Shown: positions 6,997-14,616, counted from the first letter of the stretch. The stretch is DNA of 23,823 nucleotides from Hyphomicrobiales bacterium (GCA_025356765.1 JANXRO010000245.1:1-23823), one strand, 5' to 3'. Numbers and translations: made by a program. The notes: a model not told the origin generated them from the letters alone.

Positions 6997-7783
6997 TGCC
7001 AGTTGGCCTCTGAAAATTGCTGCCACATGCGGGCTTTTATTTTTGCATATTCCTTTGGCATTGATCATGCTTTATGCCTTCACCACGGAAGAGAAAAGTT
7101 TTCAATTTCCTCCGCCTGGCTTAACCTTGCATTGGTTTTCAGCCGCGTGGTTTGACAGGCCTGATATTTGGCCACCGTTGTTTTTATCGTTAAAGGTAGC
7201 GGCCATTGCAACGGGCTTGGCCTTGGTGTTTGGCACGTTGGGGGCTGCGGCTTTGGCGCGGGCCACTTTTTATGGCAAAGACCAACTTTCATTGCTGTTC
7301 ATTTTGCCCATTGCCCTGCCCGGCATCATCACGGGCATAGCCCTGCGTTCGGCCTTTGATATTATGCACCTGCCATTTTCAACGTGGACGATTATTCTGG
7401 GCCACGCCACGTTTTGCATTGTGGTGGTTTATAACAATGCGTTGGCAAGGTTTCGCAGGCTGCAAGGCAACATGGTTGAAGCGTCGATGGATTTGGGTGC
7501 CAACAGTTTTCAAACATTCAGGTTTATCATTTTGCCGCAAATTGCATCGGCCCTTTTGGCGGGCGGCATGTTGGCTTTTGCCTTGTCGTTTGATGAGGTG
7601 ATTGTCACCACCTTTACTGCGGGCCAGCAGGAAACCCTGCCCATATGGATGTTGGGTGAATTGATCCGCCCAAGGCAAAGGCCTGTTACAAATGTTGTGG
7701 CCATTATTGTTATGGCGGTGACATTTGTGCCGGTTCTCTGCGCCTATTATTTCACGCGCGAAGGTGAAAGCCGCAAAACCTAG
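6986..7783 (+). CDS. ABC transporter permease, PotC type
   Basis: This is the second membrane subunit of the PotD-type system, 265 residues from ATG 6986. GGGGG at 6975-6979 lies six bases before this ATG; a TTG one codon earlier is less likely. Hydrophobic segments lie near 13-31, 66-92, 102-123, 135-152, 181-200 and 233-256. The EAA-like loop is EASMDLGANSFQTFRFIILP (165-184). The gene overlaps potB by 11 bases, so the two are translationally coupled. No ATPase gene follows: the next gene is tgt on the other strand, and the two stop codons interlock (7780-7783). An ATPase must come from elsewhere. Confidence 0.93.
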   Translation: MRSDASWPLKIAATCGLLFLHIPLALIMLYAFTTEEKSFQFPPPGLTLHWFSAAWFDRPDIWPPLFLSLKVAAIATGLALVFGTLGAAALARATFYGKDQLSLLFILPIALPGIITGIALRSAFDIMHLPFSTWTIILGHATFCIVVVYNNALARFRRLQGNMVEASMDLGANSFQTFRFIILPQIASALLAGGMLAFALSFDEVIVTTFTAGQQETLPIWMLGELIRPRQRPVTNVVAIIVMAVTFVPVLCAYYFTREGESRKT

Positions 7784-8904
7784 GCTGTGTCCCCGCGCTG
7801 CCATTGTTCATGGGTTGCGGCGCGGAAATCTTCAAATGTGCCCGCATCAATGGCATCACGAATGCCCTGCATAAGTGACTGATAATAAGCAATGTTGGCC
7901 CAGCTTAAAAGCATCATGCCCAGTAACTCGCCTGCTTTCATCAGGTGATGCAGATAGGCGCGAGAATATTGCGATAATGCGGGGCAGCTGTGTTCAGCAT
8001 CGAGCGGGCGCATATCTTCAGCGTGTTTGGCATTGCGCAAATTAATGCGGCCAAAGCGTGTGAAGGCTTGGCCATGGCGGCCAGAACGTGTTGGCAAAAC
8101 ACAATCAATCATATCAATGCCGCGCGCAACGGACTCTAACAAATCTTCAGGCGTTCCCACACCCATCAAATAGCGTGGCCGATCTTCGGGTAATGCGGGC
8201 GTTGTAAAATCGAGTGTTGAAAGCATCAATGGTTGGCCTTCGCCCACGGCAAGGCCCCCCACCGCATAACCTTCAAAGCCAATCTGTTTTAATCCTTCAG
8301 CACTGGCAAGCCGAAGCTTTTCATTGGTGCCGCCTTGCACAATGCCAAAATTGCCGCGGCCTGGTTGTTTGCCAAAAGCCTCACGGCTGCGCGCGGCCCA
8401 ACGGAGCGAAAGCTGCATGGCTTTTTCAGCTTCTTGTTCAGTGTGCGGAAATTGAATGCATTGATCAAGCTGCATTTGAATATCTGATCCCAACAAGCGC
8501 TGAATTTCCATCGCACGTTCAGGGGTCAATTCAAATTTGCGGCCGTCTATATGGCTTTGAAATGTTGCGCCAGTTTCTTTGATTTTACGAATTTTAGAAA
8601 GCGACATAATTTGAAAGCCGCCGGAGTCTGTTAGAATTGGCCCGTGCCAGCCGATGAATTTATGAAGCCCGCCGAATTTTGCAACTTGTTCTGCACCTGG
8701 CCGCAACATCAAATGATAGGTGTTGCCCAAAATGATGTCAGCGCCAGTGCCTTTCACTTGGTCCATATAAAGGCCCTTCACCGTTCCAACAGTGCCCACA
8801 GGCATGAAGGCGGGGGTGCGAATATCACCATGCAGCGTGTGCACAGTTCCACGCCGGGCCTGGCCTTGTTTTTTATGCAGTGTGAAAGAGAATTCTTGGT
8901 TCAT
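7780..8904 (-). CDS. tgt: Queuine tRNA-ribosyltransferase (tRNA-guanine transglycosylase)
   Basis: The enzyme swaps guanine-34 for preQ1 in tRNAs for Tyr, His, Asp and Asn, the step before QueA in queuosine synthesis. I start it at 8904 (374 aa), where ATGA overlaps the queA stop; the family begins near FSFTLHK. The catalytic aspartates are present: TDSGGFQ (D93) and IDCVLPTRSGR (D267), as is the GIVQGG loop. The C-terminal zinc site is not intact. Where the family has CxCxxC, this protein has HSCPAL (305-310), and the family's later zinc His (usually in xHN) is Ala in SWANIAYY. Only one of four ligands remains. The fold still reads well around it (YSRAYLHHL), so I expect an active but zinc-free enzyme. 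Confidence 0.95.
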   Translation of the reverse strand: MNQEFSFTLHKKQGQARRGTVHTLHGDIRTPAFMPVGTVGTVKGLYMDQVKGTGADIILGNTYHLMLRPGAEQVAKFGGLHKFIGWHGPILTDSGGFQIMSLSKIRKIKETGATFQSHIDGRKFELTPERAMEIQRLLGSDIQMQLDQCIQFPHTEQEAEKAMQLSLRWAARSREAFGKQPGRGNFGIVQGGTNEKLRLASAEGLKQIGFEGYAVGGLAVGEGQPLMLSTLDFTTPALPEDRPRYLMGVGTPEDLLESVARGIDMIDCVLPTRSGRHGQAFTRFGRINLRNAKHAEDMRPLDAEHSCPALSQYSRAYLHHLMKAGELLGMMLLSWANIAYYQSLMQGIRDAIDAGTFEDFRAATHEQWQRGDTA

Positions 8905-9956
8905 GCAGCGGGCCATAGCAGGCTGGCATCGCCATAGGAATAGAACCGATAGTTGTTTTCGATGGCGTGGGCATAGGCCGCTTTCATGCGCGCTTGGCCC
9001 GCAAAGGCCGATACCAACATGAACAATGTGGATTTGGGCAAATGGAAATTTGTAATCAGGCCGTCAACCGATTTGAACGTGTAACCGGGCGTGATGAATA
9101 TCTCGGTTGTTCCACAGAAAGGTTCAAGGCCGCTGGCTTCCAACAGGCGAAGTGATGTGGTTCCCACGGCGATGATGCGGCCACCATTGTCTCTTGCGGC
9201 TTTTAACCTTTCAATTGTTTCAGCGTTAATCTCGCCCCATTCGGCGTGCATTTTGTGGTTGTCAGTATCATCGGCTTTAACTGGCAGAAATGTTCCGGCA
9301 CCCACATGAAGCGTAACAAATTCGTGATTGATGCCAGTGTCTTGCAGTATTTTCATAAGGTCTGGTGTGAAGTGAAGTCCAGCAGTTGGTGCTGCCACAG
9401 CACCAGCTTCTTTGGCAAAAATGGTTTGATAATCTGTCTTGTCTTGTGCGTCTTGGGCGCGCTTCGACTCGATATAGGGCGGCAGTGGCACGCGCCCCAC
9501 GGCAGAAATGGCTTCATCCAAAACCGGCCCTGAAAAATCAAACGCGAGCGTTACTTCGCCTGCGTCGCCCTTGTGTTCAACAGTGGCAAACACTTCGCCC
9601 AGCAGGCAAACTCGCCCATCTGTGCCAAACTGCACGCGGTCGCCCTGCTCTAATTTCTTTGCGGGTTTTACAAAGGCTTTCCATCGCGATGCATCTAACC
9701 GCATATGCAACAGCGCTTCAATTTTGGGTGTTGTGCCAAGCCTGCCCACGCGTTGCCCTGTCAAAGCGGCGGGAATAACTTTTGTGTTGTTGAAAACTAA
9801 AACATCGCCCCGCCGAAACTGCTCAGGCAAATTGGCCACAGTTAAATCTTGGAGCTGATCTCCAACCACGAGAAGCTTTGCACTTTCGCGTGGAACTGCC
9901 GGGCGCAACGCAATGCGTTCAGGCGGCAGAATAAAATCGAAATCGGCAACGCGCAT
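8901..9956 (-). CDS. queA: S-adenosylmethionine:tRNA ribosyltransferase-isomerase
   Basis: QueA transfers the ribosyl part of S-adenosylmethionine to preQ1-tRNA, giving epoxyqueuosine. The 351-residue protein is of normal length and carries family blocks throughout: the start (ADFDFILPPERIALRP), GDVLVFNNTKVIPAALTGQR, APTAGLHFTP, HVGAGTFLPVK, and the end (TNFHLPKSTLFMLVSAFAG). The stop overlaps the tgt start (ATGA), and the ppiB-like gene ends 30 bases upstream. The whole cluster is probably one transcript, with QueA and Tgt acting on the same tRNA substrate. Confidence 0.97.
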   Translation of the reverse strand: MRVADFDFILPPERIALRPAVPRESAKLLVVGDQLQDLTVANLPEQFRRGDVLVFNNTKVIPAALTGQRVGRLGTTPKIEALLHMRLDASRWKAFVKPAKKLEQGDRVQFGTDGRVCLLGEVFATVEHKGDAGEVTLAFDFSGPVLDEAISAVGRVPLPPYIESKRAQDAQDKTDYQTIFAKEAGAVAAPTAGLHFTPDLMKILQDTGINHEFVTLHVGAGTFLPVKADDTDNHKMHAEWGEINAETIERLKAARDNGGRIIAVGTTSLRLLEASGLEPFCGTTEIFITPGYTFKSVDGLITNFHLPKSTLFMLVSAFAGQARMKAAYAHAIENNYRFYSYGDASLLWPAA

Positions 9957-9986
9957 GTTTACCCGTTGCCGATCATCATTGAAATA

Positions 9987-10457
9987 TTAGGCCTTCGCGT
10001 CTGCGGCAACGCGCATGGTGACGATCTTGTCGGGGTTCTTAGGTGGTTCGCCACGCTTTAAGGCATCAACATGTTCCATGCCGGCCACAACTTTGCCCCA
10101 CACGGTATATTGATTATCCAAGAAGCCAGCATCGCCAAAGCAAATGAAGAATTGGCTGTTGGCAGAGTTGGGGTTCGACGAACGCGCCATTGAGCAAATG
10201 CCTTTGACGTGGGGTTCCTTGGAGAATTCGGCTTTCAAATCTGGCTTCTTGCTGCCGCCCATGCCGGTGCCTGTAGGGTCGCCGCCTTGGGCCATGAAGC
10301 CTTCAATCACGCGGTGAAAAACAACGCCATCATAAAATTTCTCACGCGCCAATTCCTTGATGCGGGCGACGTGGCCGGGTGCCAGTTTTGGCAACAATTC
10401 AATTGTTACCAAGCCTTTTTCAAGTTGCATATGCAGTGTGTTTTCAAGATCAGCCAT
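9987..10457 (-). CDS. ppiB: Cytoplasmic peptidyl-prolyl cis-trans isomerase (cyclophilin)
   Basis: This is a cyclophilin that speeds proline isomerisation during folding. The 156-residue protein has no signal peptide. The active-site set is visible: FHRV (R49), GFMAQGGD (F54, Q57), SQFFI and QYTVWG (W120). It starts on the TAATG that also ends the exported paralogue, a one-base overlap, so the two are translationally coupled. It shares the strings DNQYTVWG and NSANSQFF with that neighbour, pointing to tandem duplication. Confidence 0.95.
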   Translation of the reverse strand: MADLENTLHMQLEKGLVTIELLPKLAPGHVARIKELAREKFYDGVVFHRVIEGFMAQGGDPTGTGMGGSKKPDLKAEFSKEPHVKGICSMARSSNPNSANSQFFICFGDAGFLDNQYTVWGKVVAGMEHVDALKRGEPPKNPDKIVTMRVAADAKA

Positions 10458-10978
10458 TATTGCACAGTTACCTTTGTCATTTTATCGGGGCCATCTACGG
10501 CACCGGATTGTGGATCGCCTTTTTTAATTTGGTCTACGCATTTCATGCCTTCAGCATCAACGTTGCCCCAAACGGTATATTGATTGTCCAAGAAGCCACC
10601 GTCGGCCAACATTACGAAAAACTGGCTGTTGGCAGAATTTGGATCTTGTGAACGGGCCATGCCCACGGCACCGCGGGCAAAATGTTCTTTGGTGAATTCA
10701 GCATTGATGTTGGGCTCTTTCGAACCGCCCATGCCAGTGCCCGTTGGATCACCCGTTTGAGCCATGAAGCCATCAATCACGCGGTGAAATACGATGCCAT
10801 CATAAAAACCAGCCGCAGCCAGCTTGGTGACTTGGGCCACATGCTTTGGGGCCAAATCGGCGCGCAACTTAATCGTAAAGCTGCAATTCTTTGATGTATC
10901 CACTTTTAAGCTGTCGGCGGCAAAGCTTGGTGCTGTCATCAGCGCCAAAGCAGAGGCCGCAATCAGGAATCGGTTCAT
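10457..10978 (-). CDS. ppiA: Exported peptidyl-prolyl cis-trans isomerase (cyclophilin)
   Basis: This is a periplasmic cyclophilin of 173 residues. The signal peptide MNRFLIAASALALMTAPSFA is cut before ADS. Catalytic residues are in place: FHRV (R66), GFMAQTGD (Q74), SQFF (F120) and QYTVWG (W137). Two cysteines, C32 and C147, are absent from the cytoplasmic paralogue and could form a disulfide after export. GGAGAA precedes the ATG with good spacing. It heads the leftward ppiA-ppiB-queA-tgt cluster; rlmB starts 94 bases away in the other direction. Confidence 0.94.
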   Translation of the reverse strand: MNRFLIAASALALMTAPSFAADSLKVDTSKNCSFTIKLRADLAPKHVAQVTKLAAAGFYDGIVFHRVIDGFMAQTGDPTGTGMGGSKEPNINAEFTKEHFARGAVGMARSQDPNSANSQFFVMLADGGFLDNQYTVWGNVDAEGMKCVDQIKKGDPQSGAVDGPDKMTKVTVQ

Positions 10979-11072
10979 TTATGTTCTCCGTTAATGCAGG
11001 GTGCCACCTAGCCTTATTCAGCCGTTAAGGCAACACAGTGGCAAAGCACAAAAAATAGTTTATGGGGAGCGG

Positions 11073-11903
11073 ATGAAACCTCCTTCCAAAGCCCCCTTCC
11101 GCCCGAAATTTGAAAAAAAGTTTGATAGCAAATTTCGTGGGCCTCCGCCGCCCAAGCGCCCACCCAGCAATGACGCTGAGCGCAAACTTGCGTTCAACCC
11201 AGAAAATGATTTGATTTATGGGGCACACCCGGTTGCCGCCGCCTTGGCCAACCCGAAGCGCAAACATGTAAAATTATGGGCCACTGAAAATGGCACAGCC
11301 CGCGTAAAAGGCGAAGTGAAGCCCTTGCCGCTTGAGCCTGAATTGGTGCACCCGCGCCTGCTTGATCATATGCTCATGTCACCAGATGCTGTGCATCAAG
11401 GCATTATTCTTGAAGCCAAGCCTTTGAACCAACCCCGCCTTGACCAGATTGATCGGGATGGTTTGATTGTGGTTTTAGATCAGGTGACTGATCCTCATAA
11501 TGTGGGCGCCATTTTGCGTTCATGCGCCGCATTCAATGTTTCAGCCTTGGTGGTTACAGCACGCAATTCAGCCGAAGCCAATGGCGTGTTTTTAAAGGCC
11601 GCATCTGGCGCTTATGAACATGTGCCATATGTAACAGTGACCAATTTGGCACGCGCATTGGAAGAATTGAAAACCTATGGCTTCCTGCTCGTGGGTTTGG
11701 ATTCAGAAGCTGAAATGTCGATGGATGCGGTTCCCAACACAAGGCCTTTGGCATTGGTTCTGGGCGCAGAAGGCAAGGGCTTGCGGCAACTTACGCGAGA
11801 CACCTGTGACCATTTGGCCAAGATTGACATGCCAGGGGCTATCAAAAGTTTGAACGTTTCAATCGCCACCGCTGTTTCACTTTATGCGGTTACGCGCAAA
11901 TAA
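11073..11903 (+). CDS. rlmB: 23S rRNA 2'-O-methyltransferase, SpoU/TrmH family (RlmB type)
   Basis: The family uses S-adenosylmethionine to methylate the ribose of a 23S rRNA guanosine (Gm2251 in E. coli). I prefer ATG 11073 (276 aa), preceded by GGGGAG at 11064-11069, over an in-frame GTG at 11001. The three SpoU motifs are clear: LDQVTDPHNVGAILRS (N143, R149), LVLGAEGKGLR (E233) and MPGAIKSLNVSIATAV (S259, N261); the last two form part of the trefoil knot. An L30e-like N-terminal substrate domain begins at LIYGAHPVAAAL. The first 40 residues are rich in Lys, Pro and Phe and probably disordered. Another SpoU target site is possible. Confidence 0.9.
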   Translation: MKPPSKAPFRPKFEKKFDSKFRGPPPPKRPPSNDAERKLAFNPENDLIYGAHPVAAALANPKRKHVKLWATENGTARVKGEVKPLPLEPELVHPRLLDHMLMSPDAVHQGIILEAKPLNQPRLDQIDRDGLIVVLDQVTDPHNVGAILRSCAAFNVSALVVTARNSAEANGVFLKAASGAYEHVPYVTVTNLARALEELKTYGFLLVGLDSEAEMSMDAVPNTRPLALVLGAEGKGLRQLTRDTCDHLAKIDMPGAIKSLNVSIATAVSLYAVTRK

Positions 11904-11904
11904 A

Positions 11905-11928
11905 AAGCCGGATGTTTCCACCCGGCTT
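11905..11928. terminator. Bidirectional terminator between rlmB and the Gly-rich gene
   Basis: AAGCCGG (11905-11911) pairs with CCGGCTT (11922-11928). On the minus strand the stem runs straight into TTTTTA, a good terminator for the leftward gene ending at 11950. On the plus strand the T tract is poor (CTTCTTG), so it stops rlmB transcripts less well. Confidence 0.8.
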
Positions 11929-11949
11929 CTTGAAACTTTCGTGAAGAAT

Positions 11950-12861
11950 TTAGTAGCCGCCGTTTTTATCCATCGTTGGACCATAATGAACGGTGTAGCC
12001 GGGGTTATATTCAACGCCGCCACAGTTGCAGCCGCCGTTCATGTCAAAACCATAATGGCGATGATGGCGCACGGCGTGGCTTTTGTGGGCATGGTGAACA
12101 CGATAGCCACCCTGTTGCATCTCATAGCCATAACCGCCGATGTTATAGCCAGCGCCATAGCCGCCATCACTCAACGATTCATAGCCTTCGAATGAGCGGC
12201 GTTCGATTTGCATGCGCGCTGCACGGCTGATGCGACCAACATACCGCACGCGGGGTGCTTGGTATCCACCCTCAAAGTCATAGTCACCGCCTTTGGATTC
12301 AATACCATAGCCACCGCTATAGGCATAACCATCATTCATAACCGGTCGAGCAATGTGTGGACGCATCACACGTGGTTGAGGCGCATACCCGCCTTGATAA
12401 GCATAACCGCCGCCGAAATAAGAATGGCCGTGATAGGCATAGCCTGCGCCATAACGACATTCGCTAACACTGCGCACTTGGAACACTTGACCATTCACAA
12501 CGCAGCGAATTGCGTTTCCAGCGAAGTTGAAATCAAAACCGCCGCTACCTGTTGCACCGCCGCCAATGTTTCCGCCGCCGCCACCATTGCCACCGCCGTG
12601 ATGACCGCCACCGTGGTTGCCGTCACCACCATTTCCACCGCCGTTTTTTCCGCCAGTATCGCCGCCGCCATTTTTGCCGCCCGTGTCACCACCGCCGTTT
12701 TTACCGCCTGTGTCACCGCCACCGTTTTTGCCGCCATTTGTCACAACGCCATCGCCATTCTTTCCGGCCATGGCACTTTCAATTCCTACTATCGCTGGGG
12801 CAATTGCAAAAAGACCCAAAGCCATGAACGCTGGCAAAATCAACTTCCGAGTGTGAGACAT
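11950..12861 (-). CDS. Secreted Gly/Tyr/His-rich repeat protein of unknown function
   Basis: I do not recognise a family. The 303-residue protein starts with a signal peptide (cut near AMA|GKN, residue 32). Residues 43-75 are a tandem repeat of the nine-residue unit GGKNGGGDT, followed to about 107 by Gly/His/Asn-rich sequence. Residues 108-137 form a compact block with two cysteines (AIRCVVNGQVFQVRS, SECRYG). The remainder is rich in Gly-Tyr motifs (GYAYQGGY, GYAYSGGY, GGYGYE) interrupted by an Arg-rich patch near 205-222. A His-rich tail holds CNC (278-280). It looks like an exported low-complexity surface or matrix protein that may bind metal; that is a guess from composition. The leftward terminator at 11905-11928 supports it as a transcribed unit. 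Confidence 0.85.
   Translation of the reverse strand: MSHTRKLILPAFMALGLFAIAPAIVGIESAMAGKNGDGVVTNGGKNGGGDTGGKNGGGDTGGKNGGGDTGGKNGGGNGGDGNHGGGHHGGGNGGGGGNIGGGATGSGGFDFNFAGNAIRCVVNGQVFQVRSVSECRYGAGYAYHGHSYFGGGYAYQGGYAPQPRVMRPHIARPVMNDGYAYSGGYGIESKGGDYDFEGGYQAPRVRYVGRISRAARMQIERRSFEGYESLSDGGYGAGYNIGGYGYEMQQGGYRVHHAHKSHAVRHHRHYGFDMNGGCNCGGVEYNPGYTVHYGPTMDKNGGY
12635..12742 (-). repeat. Four tandem 27-bp coding repeats
   Basis: Units at 12635-12661, 12662-12688, 12689-12715 and 12716-12742 each encode the nine-residue Gly-rich unit of the secreted protein. They differ mainly at third codon positions, and the outer ones have diverged more. Such in-frame arrays gain and lose units easily, so repeat number may vary between strains. 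Confidence 0.85.
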
Positions 12862-12900
12862 TCCAAAAAACCCCTTGTTAAAAAATCATTACTCAACTGT

Positions 12901-12930
12901 TTCAAAATGAACCATTTTTGAACAAGTTCA
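12901..12930. promoter_or_regulatory. Cluster of TGAAC/GTTCA half-sites upstream of the Gly-rich gene
   Basis: TTCAAAATGAA (12901-12911) and TGAACAAGTTCA (12919-12930) are adjacent inverted repeats. The sequence 12901-12922 also folds into one longer imperfect palindrome. The cluster lies 40-70 bases before the Gly-rich gene and about 70 bases before the tRNA. It could be an operator for the leftward gene. No regulator is encoded nearby. Confidence 0.35.
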
Positions 12931-12948
12931 GATCAGTTAAAACAAGTG

Positions 12949-12976
12949 TTGCAGCATTGGGGCCAAATGGATTAAG
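12949..12976 (+). promoter_or_regulatory. Possible tRNA promoter
   Basis: TTGCAG (12949-12954) and ATTAAG (12971-12976), 16 bases apart, are a weak match to -35 and -10 boxes. They would start transcription shortly before the tRNA at 12998. Confidence 0.3.
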
Positions 12977-12997
12977 GGGAGCGCATTCTACTGATTT

Positions 12998-13073
<76 letters not shown>

Positions 13074-13102
13074 CCTGCGTTGATAGGCTATGCTGCCTTC
13101 AA

Positions 13103-14179
13103 CTATTCGCAGATTTTGAAAGTTCCAGATTTTCCGCGAAAGGCCAGATCAAAATGAAAATGTTCGCGGTGCGCTTCGTTTGCGCCGGGCCCCAAAACTG
13201 TTGAGAACGTTGTGCAAGCAGAGGCCCGCAAAGCTTTTAACGTTTCATAGGCCTCTGTGGTGGCGTCAAGTGCATCATGCACCAAAAACACTTTGCCATC
13301 AGCGAATTTCATGCGCTCTATGTCCACGGCATTGCCAAATCCGTGTTCACTTATTTTGGCCGAAATATCGCCATTGCGGCCACGGCATTGATAGCCCGGG
13401 CCAGTGTTGAGCTGGGTTAATGAAGAGCCCTCTTTCACAGCAGCGAGGGGGCCGCCGGATTCTTGTAGCCAAGACGCCAAGCGCAACGCAAACACGCAGT
13501 TGAAAGTGGGTTGATCTGGGAGCTTCAAAACAAACCCGTCCATTTGGATTGATTTTAGTTTCACGGGTTGAACCACAATGCAGGCCGACAAACCGGGTGG
13601 CTGAGGAACACTTTCAAAATCGACACCCTTAACTTTGAGGGTTGCCAAGCATGTGGGGTCAGCGGGCCGTTCTATTGCGACGGGTGCTGGCGGAGCAACT
13701 GGAACAACAACTGCTGGCACAGGTGATATTTTTGCGGACGGCGACACAGGTGCGGGCCGCGTAAGCGGTCCAACAATTGCCGGAATAGGCAATTTTTTGG
13801 CGGGCGGTTCAGGCTTTACGGTTGGCACCGGTATTGGGGCAACTACCGGCGCTTTTGGCACTGCTATCGGTGTATTTGGCTTAACAACAGGCAAGGCATT
13901 TTGGTGTGGCGGTTCGGGCTTTAACGTTGGCACGGGCACCGCATTTGGAACGACTAGTTGAATTGGCTTTGCCGCTGCGTCGGGTGGAGGCGGTGCATTC
14001 GTTGTTTTTGAATGCACTACATTGGGCTGATGATGGCGACACTTCGAACTATGATATTTGTCGCAAAGCTGACGATCAATTTTTCGCAAGAAATTTGTGA
14101 ACGGGTGCGTTTCTGCCATGCTGGACGATGAAAGCCCAACCGCGAAAACGAACAGAACCAATGCATGTATAAATTTCAT
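13103..14179 (-). CDS. Extensin-like secreted protein with proline-rich linker
   Basis: This is an exported protein of 358 residues. A signal peptide (to about SSSMA) is followed by a short Cys-containing region and a long Pro/Val/Lys/Ala linker (63-172). The C-terminal domain (about 175-358) matches the bacterial extensin-like C family. That domain carries SEHGFGNAVDI (H279, D286) and HREHFHFDL (H337, H340, H342). An H...D plus HxH layout resembles LAS-type zinc peptidases that cut peptidoglycan cross-links, so a cell-wall hydrolase role is plausible but not shown. Eight cysteines suggest disulfides. The linker holds two near-copies of PVPTxKPEPP, 35 residues apart. It lies 26 bases after the GlsB-like gene, probably in one operon. 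Confidence 0.85.
   Translation of the reverse strand: MKFIHALVLFVFAVGLSSSSMAETHPFTNFLRKIDRQLCDKYHSSKCRHHQPNVVHSKTTNAPPPPDAAAKPIQLVVPNAVPVPTLKPEPPHQNALPVVKPNTPIAVPKAPVVAPIPVPTVKPEPPAKKLPIPAIVGPLTRPAPVSPSAKISPVPAVVVPVAPPAPVAIERPADPTCLATLKVKGVDFESVPQPPGLSACIVVQPVKLKSIQMDGFVLKLPDQPTFNCVFALRLASWLQESGGPLAAVKEGSSLTQLNTGPGYQCRGRNGDISAKISEHGFGNAVDIERMKFADGKVFLVHDALDATTEAYETLKALRASACTTFSTVLGPGANEAHREHFHFDLAFRGKSGTFKICE
13803..13936 (-). repeat. Duplicated 29-bp segment in the proline-rich linker
   Basis: Segments 13803-13831 and 13908-13936 are nearly identical and lie 105 bases apart, exactly 35 codons. They encode PVPTVKPEPPAK and PVPTLKPEPPHQ. This points to internal duplication of a linker module. 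Confidence 0.7.
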
Positions 14180-14205
14180 TTCCGCGATCAGTCAGATATC
14201 GGGGC

Positions 14206-14487
14206 TTAATAGTTTCGTCTCCAGCCGCCAAAGCCACCGCCGCGTACCACTTTTATGATGGCCAAAAGAAGTATTGCACCGATTGTAGCATTTACGATCT
14301 CAGCCAGCATGCCCACACCGAGGTGAATACCCAAACGCGGCAGCAGCCAGCCTCCAAAAAAGGCACCTAATATGCCAATAATAATATCGCCTACAATTCC
14401 AAAGCCAGTGCCTCTGACAATTTGGCCAGCTAACCAACCAGCGACAAGACCGACCAACAACGTTGCAATGAGGCTTTCGTTCGACAT
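14206..14487 (-). CDS. GlsB/YeaQ/YmgE-family small membrane protein
   Basis: This is a small inner-membrane protein of the transglycosylase-associated family, linked to general stress responses; its biochemical role is unknown. From ATG 14487 it has 93 residues. AAGG at 14496-14499 fits that start, and an upstream in-frame TTG at 14514 does not. Three Gly-rich hydrophobic segments are visible: LIATLLVGLVAGWLAGQIV, the IVGDIIIGILGAFFGGWLL stretch, and AEIVNATIGAILLLAIIKVV, ending in a Gly/Arg tail. It leads a likely two-gene operon with the extensin-like gene. Confidence 0.92.
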   Translation of the reverse strand: MSNESLIATLLVGLVAGWLAGQIVRGTGFGIVGDIIIGILGAFFGGWLLPRLGIHLGVGMLAEIVNATIGAILLLAIIKVVRGGGFGGWRRNY

Positions 14488-14495
14488 TTTGATTT

Positions 14496-14499
14496 CCTT
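14496..14499 (-). promoter_or_regulatory. Ribosome binding site deciding the GlsB-like start
   Basis: AAGG, eight bases from ATG 14487, supports the 93-residue form over the TTG-initiated one, which begins upstream of it. Confidence 0.6.
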
Positions 14500-14616
14500 A
14501 AAAATTGTGCCCAAATTAAATGATGTTCAGGCAATCTCATGTGCCAAACATCAAACATTAAACGTCTGAACTTCACAATTGTTCCGTGATCAGAAAACTT
14601 TATTTTTAAAGTGGAT

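Noticed and set aside
11001..11072. GTG-initiated longer form of RlmB
   Set aside because: It lacks a ribosome site and would crowd the divergent promoter region; ATG 11073 has GGGGAG upstream.
12635..12742. CRISPR-like array
   Set aside because: The 27-bp units abut without spacers and are in-frame coding repeats.
12208..12921. Rightward 237-codon ORF opposite the Gly-rich gene
   Set aside because: The Ala/Thr-rich product is a shadow of Gly codon repeats read on the other strand; it has no ribosome site, and the leftward frame has a signal peptide and terminator.
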